From Acidobacteriota bacterium (GTDB lineage: Bacteria; Acidobacteriota; Terriglobia; UBA7540), in assembly GCA_003224665.1 (NCBI GenBank), contig QHZM01000026.1, positions 1 through 7,576 on the forward strand: DNA of 7,576 nt, in the 5' to 3' direction. Under the pieces are notes generated by a model. That model was not told the origin of the DNA and did not search any database. It saw only the letters and a program-made list of their open reading frames with translations. Position numbers and translations under genes: made by a program. Each line of letters begins with the position of its first letter. Within the stretch, counting starts at the first letter, position 1. Below are positions 1-6,862 of this stretch, piece by piece.

Positions 1-885
1 TTCCAGACAGACCCAGATGGGAAAGAAATCTTCAGGGACACTCAAAAAATCGAATGGATCGTCGGGTCGGGGGCGAACGGCTTCACCTGCGTTGTCCGTC
101 GTGGGAACTACCTGTTCGAGGCCCCAGTGTCCTTCTACACGAAAATCAATAGTTGGGGCCTCTCTCCCGGTTACGAGTTTCGCGACTACGGCTTTAGCCG
201 GCCCATCCTGCCCGGCTGCATTACCTGTCACAGTGGGCGGGCGCAGCCCTCGACAAACGGAAACGGCCTTTACCGCGACCCTCCCTTTCGAGAACTTGCG
301 ATTGGCTGTGAAAACTGCCACGGGCCAGGCGAATTGCACGTCAAAGAGCGAATCAGCGGAGAACCTCTTTCCGGTGATCCCGACCGATCGATCGTAAATC
401 CCGCCAAGCTTCCCTCGTGGCTCGCAGACAACATCTGCATGTACTGTCATGAGGGTGGAGACACAAGGGTGCTTCAGCCGGGCAAAGGTTATTTCGATTT
501 CCGCCCCGGGACTCCTCTGGACGACACGCAGGCGATTTTCCTCGTTCCCCTCAAGCGGGAATCACCCTCTCGGCCGGATCTCCTGGCGCACAACTTTTCC
601 ATGGTATTGAGCAAGTGTTACCAGTCGAGCGGTGGCCGGCTCAGTTGCCTGACCTGCCACGATCCACATATTCAGCCCTCGAAACGAGAGGCTCCGGCGT
701 ACTACCGAAAGAAATGCCTGAGCTGCCATACAGAGAAGAGCTGCGCGGTGCCGCTCGAGCTTCGTCTTCGCAAGACCCCAGCCAATGATTGCGCGGGCTG
801 CCATATGCCGAAGCGGGACGTGAAGAAGATCGCGCATTCAGCACTCACCAATCACCGCATCGTTGCCGAAGAGGAAGAACCGTAA
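1..885 (+). CDS. Multiheme cytochrome c family protein, 5' end outside the window
   Basis: The frame is open from the first base, so the true start lies upstream; the GTG at 127 is an internal valine. The visible 294 residues contain six CXXCH heme-attachment motifs: CITCH (217-231), CENCH (307-321), CMYCH (436-450), CLTCH (646-660), CLSCH (715-729) and CAGCH (790-804). The order of motifs, with CLTCHDPH followed by KCLSCH and CAGCHMPK, is that of cytochrome c554-like multiheme proteins. Such proteins are normally exported and bind heme covalently outside the cytoplasm, where they transfer electrons; the redox partner cannot be told from sequence. Upstream hemes and a signal peptide would be expected in the missing part. 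The protein ends at HRIVAEEEEP and TAA. Related proteins, from memory, continue after the HRI motif into a linker and a TPR region, and a TPR region does follow here in the same frame. The gene is therefore probably truncated by this stop rather than naturally complete. Confidence 0.92.
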   Translation, partial: FQTDPDGKEIFRDTQKIEWIVGSGANGFTCVVRRGNYLFEAPVSFYTKINSWGLSPGYEFRDYGFSRPILPGCITCHSGRAQPSTNGNGLYRDPPFRELAIGCENCHGPGELHVKERISGEPLSGDPDRSIVNPAKLPSWLADNICMYCHEGGDTRVLQPGKGYFDFRPGTPLDDTQAIFLVPLKRESPSRPDLLAHNFSMVLSKCYQSSGGRLSCLTCHDPHIQPSKREAPAYYRKKCLSCHTEKSCAVPLELRLRKTPANDCAGCHMPKRDVKKIAHSALTNHRIVAEEEEP

Positions 886-900
886 TACAGGCAGCGTTAC

Positions 901-1308
901 ATGACGTTCTTGAAGCAGACCGCCGCAACCGAATCCAACAATCTTATGGTTCTGGAAGCGCTGGCGCTCGAAGCACAGCAAGAAGGTACGCCCGAGGGAA
1001 CATCCGCGGCGATCCGCTATCTGGCTCGCGCAATCGACCTAGGGTCCACATCTTCAAGCGACTATCAGGCCCTGGCTAGTCTGCTCGCCCGTTCCGGACG
1101 GGCCTCCGAGGCGGTTGATGTCCTGCGGCGAGGCCTTAGTCGGATGCCTTACGACGCTCAGCTTTATCGATTGTTGGCGGAGAACTATCTCTCCCTCAAC
1201 AGGCGCGATGAAGCAACCGAAGCGCTTCAAAAGGCGCTTCAATTCTTCCCCCAAGACGTCCCAAGCCGTCTGCTTCTGAAAACAATCCGTGAGGCAGCCC
1301 CCCGCTGA
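901..1308 (+). CDS. TPR protein, probably the detached C-terminal part of the preceding cytochrome gene
   Basis: This 135-residue frame holds two to three tetratricopeptide-like helical pairs. One lies around residues 50-83 (DYQALASLLARSGRASEAV, then a helix ending in RMPYDAQ). Another lies around residues 87-118 (YRLLAENYLSLNRRDEATEA, then LQFFPQDV). TPRs are protein-protein interaction scaffolds. The frame is the same as that of the upstream cytochrome. Only 15 bases separate the TAA at 883-885 from the ATG at 901, and the codons between them (YRQRY) look like a natural continuation of the helix. The ATG has only a weak AGG nine bases upstream, so independent translation is doubtful. I read it as the C-terminal half of a cytochrome-TPR fusion, now cut off by a stop. 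It could still be made as a free small TPR protein through translational coupling. There is no signal peptide, so a free product would stay in the cytoplasm, away from the hemes. Confidence 0.75.
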   Translation: MTFLKQTAATESNNLMVLEALALEAQQEGTPEGTSAAIRYLARAIDLGSTSSSDYQALASLLARSGRASEAVDVLRRGLSRMPYDAQLYRLLAENYLSLNRRDEATEALQKALQFFPQDVPSRLLLKTIREAAPR

Positions 1309-1313
1309 GGTAA

Positions 1314-1460
1314 AGCCGAGCTTCGGGTGAGGCCGCTCAGGTCGACCTGCGAAAGGCGGAGATCTCCAACAAGTCTCTATCGCTGGAAGGTATTATCGAC
1401 AATGTAGACAAGTCCTCCGCCGCGGCGGCTTCGCCTATACAGCAAATCGAAAATCAATAA
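1314..1460 (+). other. Protein-like open frame without a start codon, possible gene remnant
   Basis: One frame is open from just after a TAA at 1311 to TAA at 1458-1460. It reads as a plausible helical peptide of 48 residues, with pieces such as VDLRKAEISNKSLSLEGIID and PIQQIENQ. No ATG, GTG or TTG in this frame gives a credible start, and there is no ribosome binding site. I do not recognise the family. It may be the tail of a gene deleted in the same events that damaged its neighbours, or chance. It fills most of the gap between the TPR frame and the LacI fragment. Confidence 0.2.
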
Positions 1461-1469
1461 GCAGGTGGG

Positions 1470-1799
1470 TCAGGTTGAAGGCGGAGCGGTTGACTCACGA
1501 ACGCAGAGATGGGCTTTCAAGACCACGCGGGTTTCTTCGCCAGCCTCTAGCCTACCGCCCTCGGGCCCTATTCTTCGCAGTAGCATTTCTACCGCCCGCT
1601 TGCCGATTTCGTAACTGGATTGAACCACAGTGGTGAGCTTGGGCGTAAACATTTCGGTCCAATCGAAATCGTCAAACCCGACCACGCTCACCTGCTCGGG
1701 ACATTTTACTCCGAGTTGACTGAGGGCGCGCATCAAGCCCAACGTCGTTCTGTTGTTGCACGACAAAACAGCGGTGGAGGGCACAGGAAGGGGAAACAA
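1470..1799 (-). pseudogene. LacI-family transcriptional regulator, C-terminal fragment only
   Basis: The 109 residues match the last third of a LacI/GalR repressor. They include TAVLSCNNRTTLGLMRAL (the strand and helix that normally read like TAVFAANN), then VSVVGFDDFDW, then LTTVVQSSYEIGKRAVEMLL, and end with the typical CVRESTAPP tail. A full LacI protein is about 330-340 residues with an N-terminal helix-turn-helix. Here the DNA-binding domain and the first lobe of the sugar-binding domain are absent, and no LacI-like sequence is seen upstream in any minus-strand frame. The only start is a TTG at 1799 inside the domain fold, so a functional repressor is not encoded. At about 1795-1800 the LacI sequence abuts the start of a different gene in another frame, which marks a deletion or rearrangement junction. 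Confidence 0.8.
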
Positions 1800-1878
1800 T
1801 GCCGGCGCGCATCTCGGAGTCGGACATTGCCGCGCGCTTATTCCGGCAAGCGCGTATTTCGATGGAGGTGATTTTCAT
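1800..1878 (-). pseudogene. Probable N-terminal stub of an enolase-superfamily (mandelate racemase-like) gene
   Basis: An ATG at 1876-1878 is preceded, six bases upstream, by a good GGAG ribosome binding site (1885-1888 on the complement). It opens MKITSIEIRACRNKRAAMSD and continues SEMRAG. An MKIT-I-E opening is common in mandelate racemase/muconate lactonizing enzymes, and I recall similar starts followed by an MSD motif in sugar-acid dehydratase-like members; this is memory, not a search. Such enzymes have about 350-400 residues. After about 26 codons the frame runs into the LacI fragment out of frame and ends at 1672, giving at most a 68-residue nonsense product. The initiation signals therefore look intact while the body is lost. 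An IclR regulator gene lies just upstream on the same strand, which fits a former catabolic operon. The family call is tentative. Confidence 0.42.
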
Positions 1879-1901
1879 GTGCCGCTCCAATGATCCGCCT
1901 G

Positions 1902-1931
1902 TTCATAGTCTCTTGTCGCAGGTCATGTCAA
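1902..1931 (-). promoter_or_regulatory. Sigma-70-type promoter for the enolase-superfamily stub
   Basis: On the minus strand a perfect TTGACA (complement of 1926-1931) is followed by an 18-base spacer and TATGAA (complement of 1902-1907), which matches four of six consensus bases. Transcription would begin near 1894, about 16 bases before the ATG at 1878, just enough to include the GGAG ribosome binding site. It lies in the 250-bp gap between the end of the IclR gene and the stub. It would transcribe the stub and the LacI fragment. No other gene is seen in that gap. Confidence 0.45.
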
Positions 1932-2128
1932 GGCCGAAGTCGATGGACCGGAAAGACGAGTGCCAGAGGCTGAGATTTCCTGAACCGTCGCGTTGAAGCT
2001 GACCGCGGTTTGGACGCGGCTGTGAACGCCAAGTTGACGCCCCTTTTCAGTGATTCATGATCGGCGACGGCTTAGGGGCGAGAGATTACGAGCAAGTCCG
2101 CAATAATCCGGGCTCGGAGGGTGCGTGG

Positions 2129-2914
2129 CTATGCTGCCGAGTCACGATGCGGTTCCGGAAAGCTGATCTGGAGCGAAATCTTTCGAGCAGCTTCCTTAAC
2201 CGTGGTCGCAAACAGGGGGACTCTATCTGGACTAATTCTTGTGGCCGGGCCCGCGATGCTGATCGCCGCCAGCGCCTCTTGATTGTCACGGAGAACCGGA
2301 GCCGCGACGCAGCGGGCGCCGAGCACGCTCTCTTCATTGTCCACGGCGTAACCCTGACGACGCACGCCCTCCAGCTCTTCACGGAGTTGCGCAAGGTTCG
2401 TTAGCGTATGCGGCGTGAATGACTGAAAGTTGAGCGAGCTCAAAACGGTCTCCCTTTCTTCATCTCGAAGAAAGGCAGCCAACGTTTTGCCCAGAGCTGT
2501 AGAATACAGGGGACGGCGCTGACCAATTGTCGAGACTAGGCGGAACTCATGGGAACTCTCGAGAACATCGATGTAGACGACCATCTCGCCGTCTAAGACG
2601 GCGAGATTGACGGACTCTCCGGTAACCTTGAGAAGCTCCCGGAGGCAAGGCCGAGCCACCTCTCGAAGCGACGGATGGTGGTTTGATGTCGCCGCCAACT
2701 GCAAGAACTTTATCCCAAAGGTGTACAGGCCCCCCTCGTCTCGAATCAGATACCCTTCTCTCTCCAGGTGAGCAAGAAACCGGTACGCCGTGCTCTTACT
2801 GAGCCCGGCCTGGTCACTAATCTGTTTCAAACTCAATCCTGCGGGGGAATGTTGGAGGAAGTCAAAAACCTTCAAGACCTTGGTGAGAACGCCTACGGCG
2901 ACGGGTTTCGACAT
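2129..2914 (-). CDS. IclR-family transcriptional regulator
   Basis: This is a complete 261-residue protein, the usual size for the family. Residues 10-67 form the winged helix-turn-helix: LSLKQISDQAGLSKSTAYRF holds the recognition helix and is followed by LEREGYLIR and the wing. Residues about 80-250 are the effector-binding domain, with the conserved GQRRPLYSTALGK (131-143) and, later, an NEE-LGARCVAAPV segment and SIAGPATRIS. IclR proteins bind small metabolites, often aromatic or sugar-acid catabolites, and repress or activate adjacent catabolic or transport genes, frequently including their own. The ATG at 2914 is supported by GGAG nine bases upstream and by a good promoter at 2996-3024. 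The gene is divergent from the receptor at 3316 and upstream of the enolase-superfamily stub on the same strand. Either may be a target. The effector cannot be inferred from the sequence. Confidence 0.95.
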   Translation of the reverse strand: MSKPVAVGVLTKVLKVFDFLQHSPAGLSLKQISDQAGLSKSTAYRFLAHLEREGYLIRDEGGLYTFGIKFLQLAATSNHHPSLREVARPCLRELLKVTGESVNLAVLDGEMVVYIDVLESSHEFRLVSTIGQRRPLYSTALGKTLAAFLRDEERETVLSSLNFQSFTPHTLTNLAQLREELEGVRRQGYAVDNEESVLGARCVAAPVLRDNQEALAAISIAGPATRISPDRVPLFATTVKEAARKISLQISFPEPHRDSAA

Positions 2915-2995
2915 TTACAGCAGCTCCGTTTTTCAGACGCGGTACGGCGGAGGCCAAAAAAATTCGGTTCCCCTTGGGTAACCGCCATCGCGGAA

Positions 2996-3024
2996 TTTAT
3001 ACAACGGAATCGACCGTTTGTCCA
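2996..3024 (-). promoter_or_regulatory. Sigma-70-type promoter for the IclR gene
   Basis: On the minus strand TGGACA (complement of 3019-3024) and TATAAA (complement of 2996-3001) each match five of six consensus bases and are separated by exactly 17 bases. The predicted start is near 2989, giving a leader of about 75 bases before the ATG at 2914. The -35 box overlaps the first GTCCAG half-site, and the -10 box overlaps one of two CGGAAT direct repeats (2991-2996 and 3005-3010). A protein bound there would block polymerase, which would suit autoregulation. Confidence 0.6.
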
Positions 3025-3070
3025 GGGTTTGGAATAAACTCTCATAATCTGGACCTCTGCCGCCGTCCAG
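3020..3070. promoter_or_regulatory. Candidate operator: three GTCCAG half-sites in the divergent control region
   Basis: The hexamer GTCCAG occurs at 3020-3025, inverted as CTGGAC at 3049-3054, and again at 3065-3070. The second and third copies form an inverted repeat with a 10-base spacer; the first and second form one with a 23-base spacer. The first copy overlaps the -35 box of the IclR gene. Paired half-sites next to a regulator gene and between divergent promoters are what an autoregulatory operator looks like. The binding protein is inferred, not shown; the adjacent IclR protein is the obvious candidate. Confidence 0.35.
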
Positions 3071-3187
3071 GTCATGCGATCCGCCTTAGTTTCCGCCGAA
3101 AACTCAGCAATACGTGGAATTGAAGATGGGGTGGCTTTGGTTCTTGTTTCAACATATGGAATAATCGAAAGGATTTTAAAAAACCTC

Positions 3188-3216
3188 TTGACAAGCTTTG
3201 GCGACGATGCTATAAG
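3188..3216 (+). promoter_or_regulatory. Strong sigma-70-type promoter for the TonB-dependent receptor
   Basis: A perfect TTGACA (3188-3193) is followed by a 17-base spacer and TATAAG (3211-3216), five of six consensus bases, with an extended -10 TGC at 3208-3210. Just upstream is an A/T-rich stretch (about 3167-3182) that resembles an UP element. Transcription should start near 3223, giving a leader of roughly 93 bases before the ATG at 3316. No recognisable riboswitch was seen in the leader. The rest of the 2915-3315 gap holds the IclR promoter and the candidate operator; short frames across it overlap these signals and are not believable genes. Confidence 0.7.
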
Positions 3217-3315
3217 GGCGCGCGTCGGGTCTCAGGGTTCAAACACAATCAAAACGGGCAACTACGTCACAATCTGTCTTGTACGCCAAAACGTTCAGGG
3301 GCAGGAGGAGCTGCA

Positions 3316-6300
3316 ATGACTTCCCGAAAGTTCCGTGAAGGGCTCAATCTATCCGCGGTCGGTTTCATGTTGCTGCTTTTAAGCGGCGCATGGCTAATTC
3401 TCCCCTCAGTAACGCTAGCGCAGAAATCAACCGCCGCAATCAACGGCACGGTGACTGACCCCAGCGGAGCGGTCATTCCTCAAGCGACGGTGAGGTTGCG
3501 AAACGTCCTGACCGGCGTTGAACGGAGCACCGTGACGAACGAAACCGGAAGCTATGTCTTTGTGGACGTCCTCCCGGGAAGGTATACGCTCAAGGTGACG
3601 AAAGAAGGCTTCAGCACGGCCACCCAGCCCGAGTTCGAAATGTACGTGAACCAGACTGCTACCTTTGACATGGCTCTGAGTGTTGGCGCTTCCGCGACGG
3701 AAGTGACGGTGCAGGCCACCTCAGCAAGCATCCAGGCGTCCACGGCGGAGCTTGGGACGGTCATCACGACTCGCTCGGTCCAAGACCTTCCTTTGAACGG
3801 GCGGAACTTTACCCAGTTATTGCAGCTCACTCCGGGGGTCAGTCCGTACAACGTCGGTCAAAGTCAATGGGGTGGCGGCGGCGGCTTCGCCGGCAGGGCG
3901 ATCGGCACCTTCACTTTTCCCTCGGTGCACGGCCAGCGCAATCGCAGCAACCTTTTCTGGACGGACGGACTGAATAACACGGGCTCGTTTATCGACAACT
4001 ACAACGTGGAGCCCCTCCTGGACAGTATTCAGGAATTCAAAGTGCAGTCCCACAATGATCTGGCGGAGTTTGGCCAAGCCATGGGCGGCCTCATCAACGT
4101 CGTCACTAAGCCAGGCACAAACGAATATCATGGGACCGTTTATGAGTTTCTCAGGAATGAGAAGTTTGACGCCCGCAACTTCTTCGCGGCCAAGCGCAAC
4201 CCCTTGAGGCAGAACCAGTTTGGCGCAACCACGGGAGGCCCCATTACTATCCCAGGACTGTATAACGGGAAGAACAAGACATTTTTCTTCGCCGGCTATG
4301 AAGGATACCGCGACAGCCGGTTTGCCCAGTCATTATCGCTGGTACCGACCCCGACAGAGCTCGGAGGCGATCTCAGCGGTATCAACAGGCAGATCTTTAA
4401 CCCGTTTTCGACGGGGCCTGACCCTCTCAACCCAGGGCAATTCATCAGGGATCCTTTCATGTGCGATGCGTCGGGGGACCCTTTAACACCCTCATCGACC
4501 GGGACTCAGCCTCCTGGTACCCCTTGCAACAAGATCCCGTCCAGCATGCTCAACGCGTCCTCGTTGCTCTATGCCAAGTCAATCTTCCCGGCGCCGGTGA
4601 ACACCGGCGTTTCGGGGACTAATGCGATCAATGACGCGCGCGCGATCACCAATCAGGATACATACAGTCTCCGACTGGACGAGCAACTGCGCGCTAAGGA
4701 TTCTCTTTTTGGAAGGTTTTCAACCTTCAACCAAGTTGATAGCAGTCCCGGCAGCCTTACCGGGATCAACAGCAAGGTCTTCCTGCACGGGTACAATATT
4801 GCCGCTCACGAGACCCACACCTTCGGTCCAACGGCCGTTCTGGACGTGCACTTCGGGCGGAACTGGGGGCAAGACAATACCCTCATAGCATTCGACTCTG
4901 CTCCGGCCAATTTGCCCGAGCAGTTAATCTCATTAGGTTTTTCACGGAACTTTATAGGCAATTTCCGGGCCGGGCAGGGGCCTTTCCCTCCCCTTTTACA
5001 GATGGATGGCTATGGCGGTCCCGGGGGAGGAAACAACGTCCAGAACACTCGAATTTCCGACATCTGGGAATTTGGGGGTGATTTCACCAAAGTCCGCGGG
5101 CGGCATACGCTCAAGTTCGGCGCCAATTTCGCATCCAACAATTCGAATTCGCCGATCTTCGGCATCCAGGAAGCATTCCGTGCGCCAGCAACAGCCGACC
5201 CAAAAAGTCCGGGTACGACGGGTAGCGCTCTGGCGTCGTTCCTCTTGGGCCTTCCCGACAGCGGGGGAAAGCGGAACGTCCTGGAGTCAATGCACGGCGG
5301 TTGGGTTGACGGCTTCTACGTCCAGGATCAGTGGAAGGCCACCGACAAGCTGACGGTGAATATCGGGTTCCGTTATGACGTTACCCTGTGGCCCATCTAT
5401 GGCGACTTCAAAAACGAAGAAATCTTTGTGGGAGACCTCAACTTGAATGATGGGACTTTCGTTCTTGCCGCCGTGCCGCCACCTTGCAGCCCTACGCGAG
5501 GCGAACCTTGTATTCCCGGTGGCACGCTCCCGGAGCACGTCGTTGTGACCCCCTTCAAGAACCATGCCATCTATCACAACAACTACGACAACTGGCAGGG
5601 ACGTCTGGGGTTTGCCTACCGACTCTATCCCAAGACTGTAGTCCGAGCTTCGTACGGCAGGTTCTACGATAACTGGAATTCAGTGGTTCAGCTCGCCCAG
5701 AACTACGAAGGCCAGTGGCCGAGGGTTGGCCAGCTCCTGGGAAATAACTTCAACAATAACCTCATAAACGCGAGGATAGAGGATCCCTTCAGCCTCGGTT
5801 CCTCCGGTGTGGTGATTCCGGCGCCATCGCCTTTTCTTAACCCAGGGTTCGTTCAGTGGTACATGGACCCCCTCGTTCAGATGCCTTATTCAGACAACTG
5901 GAATCTCGGGGTTGAGCACCAACTGACCGCGGACACGGTCTTGGAGCTGAATTACGTCGGCTCTCACAGCAGCCGGTTGAACCTCGGGGGTGTCAAAAAC
6001 ACCTCGGTGACGCCCGGACCGGCGGCGACGGCTGCCAGCCGGCGTCCCTTCCCCTACAGCCCAACATCGTTTTACGACCAGAGCATTGGAAGGGCCAGCT
6101 ACCACTCCTTCCAGTTCAAGCTGGACAAGAAGGCCAGCAAGGGGTTGTCCTACCTGGTCTCCTACACCTGGTCAAAGTCGCTCGATATCTCCTGCTCCGG
6201 GAACTTTGGCTCGGAAGGCTGCGAGTTGCAGAACTATTACGACCTCAAGGCCGAGAAAGCAGTTTCAGGATTCGATGCGACACACCTTTTCGTAGCCAGC

Positions 6301-6834
6301 GGAGTGTACCAGCTACCCTTCGGGACGGGGAAAAGGTACTCGTCCGGCAGTCGAGTTGTGAATCAGGTTATCGGCAATTGGCAGATGAATGGGATCTTGA
6401 GCTTTACCTCAGGCCGGCCCTACAGCGTTGGCATCGGTAATGACATCAATAACACGGGCAATTTCTCCTGCTGCGACTACTTCACCATCCGGGCCAATCC
6501 GGTTCCGGGAGTGAGTCCGACGCCGTCTGGCCGGGACCCCTCGAACTGGCTGAACCGCGCGGCGTTCAGCATTCCGCCTTTCGGCACCTTCGGACTGACG
6601 TCGCGCAACGCATTTCGCTCGGACCGGTTCAAGAGCCTCGATTTTTCAATCTTCCGGCGGTTCCCGATCACTGAGAGCATGGGTGTAGAATTCCGCGCGG
6701 AGGCCTTTAACTTCACCAACACGCCGGTGTTTGAGAGACCTGTACGCGACTTGAATGACCCGAATTTCGGAAAGATATTCAGTACTGCCAAGGCAGAGCG
6801 AGAGATTCAGTTTGCTCTGAAGTTAATTTTCTAG
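3316..6834 (+). CDS. Oar-type TonB-dependent receptor with carboxypeptidase-regulatory-like domain
   Basis: This is a complete 1172-residue outer-membrane protein. The ATG follows AGGAGG (3303-3308) at a spacing of seven bases. Residues 1-35 are a signal peptide: basic start, hydrophobic core LLLLSGAWLIL, cleavage likely after TLA. Residues about 40-122 form a carboxypeptidase-regulatory-like beta-sandwich (INGTVTDPSGAVIPQATV, then GSYVFVDVLPGRYTLKV). A possible TonB-box-like segment, EVTVQA, follows. The plug spans about 135-265, with QDLPLNGRNF at 156-165 and GGLINVVTKPGTNEYHG near 257-273. The remaining ~900 residues are beta-barrel and end in the aromatic LKLIF typical of outer-membrane insertion. 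Such receptors use TonB-ExbBD energy to import large substrates. Oar-like members are greatly expanded in Acidobacteriota and probably handle glycans or peptides, but this substrate is unknown. Its eight cysteines fall as four local pairs (383/404, 724/732, 960/969, 1052/1053), probably disulfides in loops. The gene appears monocistronic, with the divergent IclR protein as its likely regulator. Confidence 0.95.
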   Translation: MTSRKFREGLNLSAVGFMLLLLSGAWLILPSVTLAQKSTAAINGTVTDPSGAVIPQATVRLRNVLTGVERSTVTNETGSYVFVDVLPGRYTLKVTKEGFSTATQPEFEMYVNQTATFDMALSVGASATEVTVQATSASIQASTAELGTVITTRSVQDLPLNGRNFTQLLQLTPGVSPYNVGQSQWGGGGGFAGRAIGTFTFPSVHGQRNRSNLFWTDGLNNTGSFIDNYNVEPLLDSIQEFKVQSHNDLAEFGQAMGGLINVVTKPGTNEYHGTVYEFLRNEKFDARNFFAAKRNPLRQNQFGATTGGPITIPGLYNGKNKTFFFAGYEGYRDSRFAQSLSLVPTPTELGGDLSGINRQIFNPFSTGPDPLNPGQFIRDPFMCDASGDPLTPSSTGTQPPGTPCNKIPSSMLNASSLLYAKSIFPAPVNTGVSGTNAINDARAITNQDTYSLRLDEQLRAKDSLFGRFSTFNQVDSSPGSLTGINSKVFLHGYNIAAHETHTFGPTAVLDVHFGRNWGQDNTLIAFDSAPANLPEQLISLGFSRNFIGNFRAGQGPFPPLLQMDGYGGPGGGNNVQNTRISDIWEFGGDFTKVRGRHTLKFGANFASNNSNSPIFGIQEAFRAPATADPKSPGTTGSALASFLLGLPDSGGKRNVLESMHGGWVDGFYVQDQWKATDKLTVNIGFRYDVTLWPIYGDFKNEEIFVGDLNLNDGTFVLAAVPPPCSPTRGEPCIPGGTLPEHVVVTPFKNHAIYHNNYDNWQGRLGFAYRLYPKTVVRASYGRFYDNWNSVVQLAQNYEGQWPRVGQLLGNNFNNNLINARIEDPFSLGSSGVVIPAPSPFLNPGFVQWYMDPLVQMPYSDNWNLGVEHQLTADTVLELNYVGSHSSRLNLGGVKNTSVTPGPAATAASRRPFPYSPTSFYDQSIGRASYHSFQFKLDKKASKGLSYLVSYTWSKSLDISCSGNFGSEGCELQNYYDLKAEKAVSGFDATHLFVASGVYQLPFGTGKRYSSGSRVVNQVIGNWQMNGILSFTSGRPYSVGIGNDINNTGNFSCCDYFTIRANPVPGVSPTPSGRDPSNWLNRAAFSIPPFGTFGLTSRNAFRSDRFKSLDFSIFRRFPITESMGVEFRAEAFNFTNTPVFERPVRDLNDPNFGKIFSTAKAEREIQFALKLIF

Positions 6835-6847
6835 ACCTCCGGTCCGT

Positions 6848-6862
6848 CCCGCGCGCGGCGGG
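6848..6862 (+). terminator. Weak GC hairpin just after the receptor gene
   Basis: CCCGC and GCGGG flank a five-base loop 14 bases after the TAG stop of the receptor. There is no T-tract afterwards, only an A-run and then a second short GGCC/GGCC pairing. It could slow polymerase but is not a standard intrinsic terminator. Confidence 0.2.

Noticed and set aside
127..129. GTG as start of the left cytochrome
   Set aside because: The frame is open to the window edge and upstream residues such as WIVGSGANGF look like family sequence, so the GTG is an internal valine.
883..885. TAA read through by recoding (for example a programmed readthrough system)
   Set aside because: No recoding element was seen, TAA is rarely a readthrough stop, and a deletion scar explains the missing linker as well.
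2057..2404. Plus-strand frame antisense to the IclR gene
   Set aside because: It is the shadow of a well-supported IclR coding region and has no family motifs.
3074..3319. Plus-strand frame of 81 codons in the divergent control region
   Set aside because: It runs across the receptor promoter, leader and ribosome binding site, has no ribosome binding site of its own and no recognisable motif.
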